From: DATMNI01 sp035570275
GTDB lineage: Bacteria; Acidobacteriota; Terriglobia; Bryobacterales; Bryobacteraceae
Direction: 5' to 3'
Length of the DNA stretch: 9,517 bases
NCBI GenBank assembly: GCA_035570275.1
Contig: DATMNI010000018.1
Span: 1 to 9,517 of the forward strand
Shown: positions 1 to 5,035 of the stretch, piece by piece
Numbering within the stretch: position 1 is the stretch's first letter
Layout of the letters: each line of letters begins with the position of its first letter
Notes under the pieces: model-generated
Told to the model about the DNA's origin: nothing
What the model saw: only the letters and a program-made list of their open reading frames with translations
Database searches by the model: none
Position numbers and translations under genes: made by a program

Positions 1-152
1 TAGAGAGAGCCCTGGTGCACTTGAACCACGGCCCGCGAGATTTGGTCCAGCCGTTGGGCAATGCCGTAGCCGTGCGCCGGCTCCAGCGATAGAATCTGCA
101 GAATCAGCATGTCCAGTGTGCCTTGCGGAATGGGAAAACGCGACGAAGACAT
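1..152 (-). CDS. PadR-family transcriptional regulator, 5' part only
   Basis: Reading the minus strand from the ATG at 152 gives about 50 codons before the window ends. The protein begins MSSSRFPIPQGTLDMLILQI and continues through LSLEPAHGYGIAQRLDQ to QVHQGSL. The pattern QGTLDMLIL, then HGYGIAQRL, then a (V/E)xxGSL end is the N-terminal winged-helix DNA-binding domain of PadR repressors, in the form often found in Acidobacteriota, where such regulators frequently sit beside ABC-type permease genes (family knowledge; the neighbour is outside this window). The start is supported by GAGG at 158-161, five bases before the ATG, and by a well-spaced promoter just upstream. The dimerisation part and the stop codon lie beyond position 1. 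Ligand and targets cannot be told. Confidence 0.85.
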   Translation of the reverse strand, partial: MSSSRFPIPQGTLDMLILQILSLEPAHGYGIAQRLDQISRAVVQVHQGSL

Positions 153-163
153 CAATACCTCAT

Positions 164-201
164 CCTTCGACTTATCAACATAACGCAAGATAGGTCGAAG
201 G
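164..201. promoter_or_regulatory. Inverted repeat, candidate PadR operator
   Basis: CCTTCGACTTATC (164-176) and GATAGGTCGAAGG (189-201) are inverted copies that match at 12 of 13 positions, including a perfect outer 8 bp, separated by 12 bases. The repeat covers the -10 box and overlaps the end of the -35 box of the PadR gene promoter, so a bound dimer would block polymerase. PadR-family proteins commonly repress their own promoters by binding such dyads. The repeat is plain in the sequence; its use as an operator is inference. Confidence 0.55.
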
Positions 202-205
202 TCAA
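177..205 (-). promoter_or_regulatory. Promoter of the PadR-type gene
   Basis: On the minus strand the -35 box TTGACC (205-200) is followed by exactly 17 bases and a -10 box TATGTT (182-177). Both boxes match four to five of six consensus positions and the spacing is ideal for a sigma70-type promoter. Transcription would start near 170, giving a short leader that contains the GAGG ribosome site at 158-161. No other pair of comparable quality was seen upstream of this gene. Confidence 0.6.
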
Positions 206-480
206 GGCATACAGCGGATCGAGTACCCGGGCGGCGGGATCGATCTGAGCTTGGTGCGAGTGGGGGACAATGCGCCCAGAGGGCGACCGCCGTAGGGCTG
301 TCCCGGGCACCTCGTAATTCCCCCCAAACGGCCTTCTGGGACGTGTCCCACCCACCCCGACCGTGAAACGCGCGCAGAGATGGTCATTTTCGGCGAGGCT
401 ATTCTAGCGCCTATACTTGGCCCCCTCTGACCCTCTGACACCCCGCCCCCGCCCTCGGCATCCGGCATCCGCTCCACGGC
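206..480. other. Gene-free stretch between padR-like gene and mdh
   Basis: No convincing gene is seen: open frames here have no recognisable product and no ribosome site. It holds an inverted repeat GGGACA (264-269)/TGTCCC (299-304) enclosing a smaller hairpin CGCCC-AGA-GGGCG (273-285), and a 14-bp hairpin TGGGAC-GT-GTCCCA (337-350). Further right there is a TATACT hexamer (412-417) without a clear -35 box, a tandem CCCTCTGA pair (423-438), a C-rich tract (441-454) and a tandem CGGCATC pair (456-469) close to the mdh -10 box. Their roles are unknown. Confidence 0.5.
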
Positions 481-482
481 GT

Positions 483-514
483 TATAATCGAGTCTCATTC
501 ACCCCTTTAAGGAG
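483..514 (+). promoter_or_regulatory. mdh -10 box and ribosome binding site
   Basis: A perfect TATAAT lies at 483-488, and AAGGAG lies at 509-514, six bases before the TTG codon at 521. The strong Shine-Dalgarno at ideal distance is what fixes the non-ATG start of mdh. No good -35 hexamer is found 16-18 bases upstream of the TATAAT; that place is taken by the tandem CGGCATC repeat (456-469), so an activator-dependent promoter is possible but unproven. Confidence 0.55.
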
Positions 515-520
515 CTTGTC

Positions 521-1453
521 TTGCGAAAGAAAGTCACCGTTGTGGGCGCCGGAAACGTCGGCGCCAATTGCGCGTTGCGCATTGCCGATAAGGAACTCGC
601 CGATGTCGTCCTGGTGGACGTGGTGGAGGGTGTCCCTCAGGGCAAAGGCCTCGATTTGCTGCAGTCGGGTCCGGTGCAGGGCTACGATGTGATGATCACG
701 GGCGCCAATGTTTACGAGCCCACGGCCAATTCCGATATCGCCATCATCACCGCCGGTTTTCCGCGCAAACCGGGCATGAGCCGCGACGATTTGTTGCTGG
801 CGAATTACGAGGTGATCAAGACGGCTACCGGGCAGGTGGCGAAATACTCGCCCGACTGCATCATCATTGTGGTGACCAATCCGCTGGACGCCATGGCGCA
901 GGCGGCCTACTGGGTTTCAGGGTTCCCCAAAAACCGCGTGGTCGGGATGGCGGGCGTGCTGGATAGCGCGCGGTTCCGCACCTTCATCGCCGCCGAGTTG
1001 CAGGTCTCGGTGGAGAACGTGACCGGTGTGGTGATGGGCGGTCACGGCGACACCATGGTGCCGTTGGTGCGGCTCAGCGGCGTTTCCGGAATTCCGCTGA
1101 CCGAGTTGATGGACCAGGCCACCATCGACGCCATCGTGAACCGCACGGCCAACGGCGGCGCGGAGATCGTGAAGTGCCTGAAGACCGGCTCCGCCTACTA
1201 TGCGCCTTCGGCCGCGGCCGTCGAGATGGCCGAATCCATCCTGAAGGACAAGAAAAAGGTGCTCCCCTGCGCCGCCTATCTCGAAGGCGAGTACGGCATC
1301 AACGGGCTCTTCGTCGGCGTGCCGGTCAAGTTGGGCGCGGGCGGCATCGAGAAGATCTACCAGATCAAACTGACCGCCGAAGAGCAGGCCAAACTCCAGA
1401 AGAGCGCCGACTCGGTGCAGGAACTGGTGAACGTGCTGAAGTCCAAACAGTAG
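521..1453 (+). CDS. mdh: Malate dehydrogenase (LDH-like, NAD-dependent)
   Basis: Reversible NAD-dependent oxidation of malate to oxaloacetate in the cytoplasmic TCA cycle. The 310-aa protein has the usual length. Visible motifs: the Rossmann loop GAGNVG at residues 9-14; Asp33 closing the second strand (LVD), typical of NAD rather than NADP preference; the mobile active-site loop FPRKPGMSRDDLL (80-92), in which Arg82 and Arg88 are the substrate-binding arginines and the Arg at the discrimination position points to malate rather than lactate; Asn120 (VTNP); the LDSAR segment with Asp148 and Arg151; and the catalytic His175 in GGHGDTMVP. This is the LDH-like MalDH group (MDH type 3), not the mitochondrial type. 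Translation starts at TTG, supported by AAGGAG six bases upstream; the protein begins directly with the first beta strand. queA follows after 3 bp, so they are probably cotranscribed, though the two functions are unrelated. Confidence 0.95.
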   Translation: MRKKVTVVGAGNVGANCALRIADKELADVVLVDVVEGVPQGKGLDLLQSGPVQGYDVMITGANVYEPTANSDIAIITAGFPRKPGMSRDDLLLANYEVIKTATGQVAKYSPDCIIIVVTNPLDAMAQAAYWVSGFPKNRVVGMAGVLDSARFRTFIAAELQVSVENVTGVVMGGHGDTMVPLVRLSGVSGIPLTELMDQATIDAIVNRTANGGAEIVKCLKTGSAYYAPSAAAVEMAESILKDKKKVLPCAAYLEGEYGINGLFVGVPVKLGAGGIEKIYQIKLTAEEQAKLQKSADSVQELVNVLKSKQ

Positions 1454-1456
1454 CGG

Positions 1457-2548
1457 ATGGATCTCGCCGGGTTCGATTACCACCTGCCCGAAGCGCTGAT
1501 CGCCCAGGAGGCGTTGGCGGATCGGGCAGGGGCGCGCATGCTGGTGGTGTATCGCCAGCAGGGGCGCTGGGAGGACCGCGCCTTTCGCGAATTCCCCGGG
1601 TTCCTGGGTGCCGGCGATTGCCTGGTGCTCAACGATTCGCGCGTGTTTCCGGCCAGGCTGTTCGGCCGCCGCGCCGGCGTCGCGTCGCTCCCCATCGGCA
1701 CCCACAACCCCAGGCGCCGGGAATATCTCAGTGGCCAGGTAGAGGTTTTTCTGTTGCGGCCGGTCTCCGCTGACGGCCGCGATTGGGAGGCGCTCGTCAG
1801 GCCGGGCCGCAAGATGCGGGTCGGCGAGCGCGTGATTTTTGAGCGCGGGCGCGAAGGCGGGCTGGAAGCCGAGATCGTGGCCCGCGGCCAGTTCGGCGAA
1901 CGGACTGTGCGGTTCGCGTGGAACGGGCGCCCTGGCCTGGCCATCGCTGACTTATTCGAGCGCTTCGAACAGATCGGCCACGTGCCGCTGCCGCCCTACA
2001 TCAAGCGCTCCGACGAAGCCCGCGACCGCGAGCGTTACCAGACCGTGTTCGCCCAGGCGCCAGGCTCCGTGGCCGCGCCCACCGCCGGGCTGCACTTCAC
2101 CGGCGAAGTGTTGGAGGCCTGCCAGGCGCGTGGAGCCGAGGTGGCTTGCGTCACCTTGCACGTGGGCTTGGGCACGTTCCAGCCGTTGCATGAAGAGCAG
2201 GTAGAGAAGGCCGCGCTGCATGCGGAGCCGTACAACATTCCGGCAGCGAGTGCCGCCAAGATCCGTTCCGCGCGGCGGGTAGTGGCGGTTGGGACCACTT
2301 CCGTCCGCACCGTGGAGAGCGCCTGGCGCGAGGGAGTCATGTGCGGCGAAACGGATATCTTCATTTATCCTGGCGTCCCGTTTCGCCGGGTGGGCGCCAT
2401 CCTGACTAACTTTCATTTGCCGCGAACCAGCCTCCTGCTGCTGGTCTGTGCTTTCGCGGGGAAAGAATTGACGCTGGCTGCGTATCGCCACGCCGTGGAG
2501 CGGGAATACCGGTTCTACTCCTACGGGGATTGCATGCTGATTCTATGA
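1457..2548 (+). CDS. queA: tRNA preQ1(34) S-adenosylmethionine ribosyltransferase-isomerase QueA
   Basis: QueA transfers and isomerises the ribosyl part of S-adenosylmethionine onto preQ1 at the wobble base of GUN-anticodon tRNAs, giving epoxyqueuosine, the penultimate step of queuosine synthesis. Family motifs run in order: FDYHLPEALIAQ at residues 6-17, LNDSRVFPARLFG (58-70), LVRPGRKMRVGE (113-124), LPPYI (178-182), APTAGLHFTGEVL (207-219), LHVGLGTFQP (234-243), GTTSVRTVES (279-288), TNFHLPRTSLLLLV (317-330) and YSYGDCMLI (354-362). At 363 aa it is somewhat longer than the usual 340-350, because of a basic insert at about residues 74-92 between the first beta region and VEVFLLRP. The start is right after mdh (3-bp gap) and matches the family N-terminus; no clear Shine-Dalgarno is seen, so translation may depend on ribosomes finishing mdh. 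Confidence 0.95.
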   Translation: MDLAGFDYHLPEALIAQEALADRAGARMLVVYRQQGRWEDRAFREFPGFLGAGDCLVLNDSRVFPARLFGRRAGVASLPIGTHNPRRREYLSGQVEVFLLRPVSADGRDWEALVRPGRKMRVGERVIFERGREGGLEAEIVARGQFGERTVRFAWNGRPGLAIADLFERFEQIGHVPLPPYIKRSDEARDRERYQTVFAQAPGSVAAPTAGLHFTGEVLEACQARGAEVACVTLHVGLGTFQPLHEEQVEKAALHAEPYNIPAASAAKIRSARRVVAVGTTSVRTVESAWREGVMCGETDIFIYPGVPFRRVGAILTNFHLPRTSLLLLVCAFAGKELTLAAYRHAVEREYRFYSYGDCMLIL

Positions 2549-2562
2549 TTGTGAGCTGCGCT

Positions 2563-2576
2563 GCAGGCGCCCCTGC
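2563..2576. terminator. Small hairpin between convergent queA and membrane-protein genes
   Basis: GCAGG-CGCC-CCTGC forms a perfect 5-bp GC-rich stem with a 4-base loop, 15 bases after the queA stop and 22 bases before the end of the convergent minus-strand gene. There is no T-run on either side, so if it acts in termination it is a weak or Rho-assisted site. Confidence 0.25.
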
Positions 2577-2598
2577 GCCTCCTCTCCTGACCACGGTC

Positions 2599-3252
2599 CT
2601 ACAGTATGTTCACCGCTCGCGCGGCCAGGATTGCGATCGTCGCTAGCGATATGGACGCTTGCAGCATCATCAGGATCTTAGCCCAGCGCGAAAGCACCGG
2701 AACATCGGTGGGCGAAAAGGCGGTGCTGGTGTTGAAAGCGAGAAACAGGTAGTCGACAAAGCCGGGCTGCCATTCATCCTCCCCCATTTCCTTCCGAAGA
2801 TCTACATCCAGCACCATCTGCGGAAACAGGAATGCGCCGTCAGTGTGAGAGCGGCGCAAGGCGCGCTGGTGTGGGCCCCCGGCGTCCAGCCTCCAGTACC
2901 AGCACGCGAAAACCAACAGGTTGCAAACCCAAAGGGCGCCTGCCGACAGCAATAACTGCCCCGGCGGATCCTTGTGCGCGGGCAGACGCGAGATCAGCAA
3001 GGCGAGGGAAATGACCACCGACAGAGTCACCACCAGGCTCGCCGCATAGCCCAAAGAATGGCTCAAGCGCCAATATCCGCGACGATGAGAGATCGTCGCC
3101 GGAATCGCCAGCGCGGCCACCAGCACCAGGACCAGCCAGTCTGGACCGACCGTAAGCTCCGACGGCAGCGCGTAGTAGAGACCACCGATGGATAGCATTG
3201 CCAGCGCAGCCGGCCATCGGGGCTCGGCCGTTACCTTACTCAATTCCGGCAT
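2599..3252 (-). CDS. Six-helix integral membrane protein, unknown function (DUF1345-like)
   Basis: The 217-aa protein has about six hydrophobic helices: residues 14-30, 37-54, 66-90, 98-120, 164-180 and 188-214. A basic, aromatic turn (SHRRGYWR, 55-62) follows helix 2, and a polar loop (about 121-160, with DLRKEMGEDEW) separates helices 4 and 5. Between the last two helices is NTSTAFSPTDVPVLSRWAK (174-192), placed like the pore-loop and SPTD-type segment of DUF1345 or two-helix channel-like proteins. I regard that resemblance as suggestive only. The start at 3252 was chosen because the longer open frame, reaching to 3408, reads through the 42-bp repeat and has no recognisable protein sequence. 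Only a weak AGG lies in front of this ATG. It converges with queA and follows the M20 gene on the same strand 168 bp away; an operon with the latter is possible. Confidence 0.65.
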   Translation of the reverse strand: MPELSKVTAEPRWPAALAMLSIGGLYYALPSELTVGPDWLVLVLVAALAIPATISHRRGYWRLSHSLGYAASLVVTLSVVISLALLISRLPAHKDPPGQLLLSAGALWVCNLLVFACWYWRLDAGGPHQRALRRSHTDGAFLFPQMVLDVDLRKEMGEDEWQPGFVDYLFLAFNTSTAFSPTDVPVLSRWAKILMMLQASISLATIAILAARAVNIL

Positions 3253-3296
3253 GTACCTATTGTGACTGCTAAAAGAGCCCGCTCCTTCACGAACCT

Positions 3297-3338
3297 TGTG
3301 GGGCAGGTTGTTAACCTGCGGCGGATTGCTAATCCGCC
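3297..3338 (+). repeat. 42-bp double-hairpin repeat, copy 1
   Basis: Begins TGTGGGGCAGGTTG and consists of two adjacent perfect hairpins: GCAGGTT-GTT-AACCTGC and GGCGGATT-GCT-AATCCGCC. It lies in the gap between the M20 gene and the membrane-protein gene, both transcribed leftwards. Two further copies occur at 4875-4916 and 4973-5014 with the same stems and different loop bases. A CCTGCCCCCAAGG segment at 3376-3388 resembles the outer end of the inverted copy, so this may be a shortened relic of the composite at 4875-5014. Type: extragenic palindromic (REP-like) element. Confidence 0.85.
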
Positions 3339-3420
3339 TCGGGCGATGCGGCAGCGAGCCCGTCCGGGTTGTGGCCTGCCCCCAAGGCGCCTGACTGACC
3401 ACACACACCGATGGTCTGTC

Positions 3421-4851
3421 CTACTTCGCTTCCGGTACGCGCGGCGTGGTGTAGGTTTTCTTGAGGGCCTCCTGATACTCTCCGAACAGCGCCTTAATGC
3501 CGTCGAACTCGCGTTTCACCGCGGCCCGGTAGTCGGCGTGCGTCGCGAAATCGAACAACAGCGACGCCATCGATTCCGCATCCACCACAAAGCCCTTATG
3601 CCCGATCCCGGCCAGCGCGTCCGTCTCCATTTCGTAGGTGTGGTTGGCCGCGGTGGAGGTCTGCGCGGCGAATCCCAGCCCCGGAAAGGCGCTCGATACG
3701 CTGCCCGTCTCTTCGTAGCCCTGCGGCTTTCCCGGCTCTTCCACAATATTGGTGGCCCCGAAGTGTTTCATATAAGCCATCCCCACCTCGCCCAAAGTGG
3801 CCACGGAAACGCCGTCGCGCAGGTTGCCGTATTGCTCGATCTTCACCTTCGTCCCCGTGGAAAGCGCCGCGGCCCTGGCCGCGTTGTCCACAAATTCCCG
3901 CACCTGCGCCAGGTAAACCTCGTCCGGATAGCGGATGTAGAAATCGGCCTGCGTGCGGTCCGGAACCACGTTGGGCGCCGCGCCGCCTTCGGTAATCACG
4001 CCCTGGATGCGGGCTTCCGGTCGGATGCTGCTGCGCACGCCGTCAATGTTGTTGAACAGGTGGATCACCGCCTCCAGCGCGTTGCGGCCATTCCACGGCG
4101 TCATCTGGTGCGATGGCGCGCCGGAGAACGTGTACTTCACGCCATCGATGTTCAGGCAGCAGGTCCCAAACCCCGGCGCCGGCCGCGTGGTGGCGCTCAC
4201 CGCGTGGCTGCGCACCAGAATATTCATGCCGTTGAACACACCCGCCCTGAACATGTCGGTCTTGGCCACCGGCGGCATCATTTCTTCGCCGGGCGTTCCG
4301 AAAACCACCACGCTGCCGGGTGTGTGGGTCCGTTCCAGGTATTCCGCCATCGCGATAGCCGCCGCCAATCCTACCGGTCCCTGCGCGCTGTGCTGGTCGC
4401 CATGGAACGGCCGCAGCGTGCCGCGCAGCGCGTCGTACTCGATGATCACACCAAGATACGGCGCGCCGTTGTTGGCCTTATATTTCGCCACCAGCGCCGT
4501 CTTCAGGTTGGCGACCCCCAGGGTAACGCCGAACCCGTGCTTTTCCAGCGATTGCGTCAGCAGTTTCACCGAACGCTGCTCTTCGAAGCCGATTTCCGGA
4601 TGCCGGGTGATGTCATCGGACAGCGCCAGAAACTCCGTGTCCATAAGTTCTTTGACGCGCGCCGTCACCTGATCGCGGGCCTGGTTCGCCGCCGTCAATC
4701 GCGTCACCCAGCCCGGCACGTTGAGCGATTTCTCCAGTTCGTCCATTTTGCGCAGGACGTCATGGGCCGCGCCGCGCTCGGTAGGGGTCTCCTGGGCAAG
4801 GGCGGCAGATGCCAGTGCCAGCGTGAGTAAGCTGAGTAGCGACGATTTCAT
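3421..4851 (-). CDS. Secreted M20-family metallohydrolase (amidohydrolase/AbgB-like)
   Basis: A 476-aa protein with a Sec signal peptide (MKSSLLSLLTLALASAALAQ, residues 1-20, cleavage expected near Ala-Leu-Ala), so it acts outside the cytoplasm. The mature part has the M20 zinc peptidase/amidohydrolase layout: RHPEIGFEEQRS (83-94), IIEYDALRG (136-144), the metal-site segment HGDQHS (150-155), TPGEEMMPP (186-194) with the general base and ligand glutamates 189/190, RSHA (214-217), an inserted dimerisation domain (about 235-345) containing EGGAAPNVVPDR, and ANHTYEMETDA (402-412) with the last ligand His404. The nearest described relatives are M20D enzymes such as AbgB (p-aminobenzoyl-glutamate hydrolase) and aminoacylase-like amidohydrolases; the substrate is unknown. 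M20D enzymes have HACGH where this has HGDQH, so Asp replaces the ligand Cys. The start at 4851 is set by the signal peptide; longer frames only translate the repeats upstream. The Shine-Dalgarno is weak. Confidence 0.85.
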   Translation of the reverse strand: MKSSLLSLLTLALASAALAQETPTERGAAHDVLRKMDELEKSLNVPGWVTRLTAANQARDQVTARVKELMDTEFLALSDDITRHPEIGFEEQRSVKLLTQSLEKHGFGVTLGVANLKTALVAKYKANNGAPYLGVIIEYDALRGTLRPFHGDQHSAQGPVGLAAAIAMAEYLERTHTPGSVVVFGTPGEEMMPPVAKTDMFRAGVFNGMNILVRSHAVSATTRPAPGFGTCCLNIDGVKYTFSGAPSHQMTPWNGRNALEAVIHLFNNIDGVRSSIRPEARIQGVITEGGAAPNVVPDRTQADFYIRYPDEVYLAQVREFVDNAARAAALSTGTKVKIEQYGNLRDGVSVATLGEVGMAYMKHFGATNIVEEPGKPQGYEETGSVSSAFPGLGFAAQTSTAANHTYEMETDALAGIGHKGFVVDAESMASLLFDFATHADYRAAVKREFDGIKALFGEYQEALKKTYTTPRVPEAK

Positions 4852-4874
4852 CCAGCTATTATTGCTTAAACCCC

Positions 4875-4916
4875 TGTGGGGCAGGTTGCCAACCTGCGGC
4901 GGATTGGCAATCCGCC
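4875..4916 (+). repeat. 42-bp double-hairpin repeat, copy 2
   Basis: Same structure as copy 1: TGTGGGG lead, hairpin GCAGGTT-GCC-AACCTGC, hairpin GGCGGATT-GGC-AATCCGCC. Here the loop bases extend each stem by one pair (G/C). It lies 23 bases upstream of the M20 start codon and points into the divergent intergenic region, as the left arm of a 140-bp palindrome. Confidence 0.88.
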
Positions 4917-4972
4917 TGCCGGAGTTGGCACGCACCCGCGTCTGAGACGCAAAGGCCGCTCCGATTCCAACA

Positions 4973-5014
4973 GGCGGATTACCAATCCGCCGCAGGTTAA
5001 CAACCTGCCCCACA
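4973..5014 (-). repeat. 42-bp double-hairpin repeat, copy 3 (inverted)
   Basis: On the minus strand it reads TGTGGGGCAGGTTG onwards with hairpins GCAGGTT-GTT-AACCTGC and GGCGGATT-GGT-AATCCGCC. It ends 21 bases before the ThuA-like start codon and overlaps the proposed -35 box of that gene. It differs from copy 1 at one base only, in the second loop, and from copy 2 at three loop bases. Confidence 0.88.
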
Positions 5015-5027
5015 AGCTAAAATAGGT
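4997..5027 (+). promoter_or_regulatory. Candidate promoter and ribosome site of the ThuA-like/TIR-STAND unit
   Basis: TAAAAT at 5018-5023 is a near-consensus -10 box. The best -35 candidate, TTAACA (4997-5002), lies within repeat copy 3 with a short 15-base spacer. AGGT at 5024-5027, eight bases before the ATG at 5036, is the only visible ribosome site. Transcription from this -10 box would begin around 5030, leaving the AGGT out of the transcript, so either the mRNA is almost leaderless or the promoter lies further upstream. Confidence 0.35.
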
Positions 5028-5035
5028 CGCAGCTT

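Larger units (their letters stand above)
4875..5014. repeat. 140-bp composite imperfect palindrome (paired repeats plus core)
   Basis: Copies 2 and 3 are in inverted orientation and separated by a 56-bp core. The centre of the whole (4944.5) falls on a 13-bp palindrome, GCGTCT-G-AGACGC at 4938-4950. The core flanks are also related: read inwards, the left flank from 4917 and the reverse complement of the right flank agree at about 12 of 21 positions. So the whole is one diverged dyad with five nested stem-loops, filling most of the 184 bp between the divergent M20 and ThuA-like genes. It resembles a BIME (paired REPs) or a foldback miniature element; no coding sequence or target-site duplication was recognised. 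Confidence 0.7.

Noticed and set aside
202..498. Minus-strand open frames in the gap before mdh as a possible small gene
   Set aside because: No ribosome site, no recognisable sequence, and low-complexity Arg/Gly/Pro composition.
917..1705. Minus-strand open frame across the end of mdh and the start of queA
   Set aside because: It spans two certain genes on the other strand and shows no protein family feature.
3253..3408. Extended N-terminus (52 codons) for the membrane protein
   Set aside because: It again reads through a repeat copy and adds no family-like sequence.
3262..4830. Long plus-strand open frame (about 520 codons) antisense to the M20 gene
   Set aside because: It has no recognisable domain, is extremely rich in Arg and His, and mirrors a well-supported M20 gene on the minus strand; a typical GC-rich shadow frame.
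4852..5013. Extended N-terminus (54 codons) for the M20 protein
   Set aside because: The extra codons translate the 42-bp repeats and would bury a clear Sec signal peptide starting at 4851.
4875..5014. Paired repeats as a CRISPR fragment
   Set aside because: Copies are inverted, internally palindromic twice over, and there is a single non-repeated gap; no array and no cas gene.
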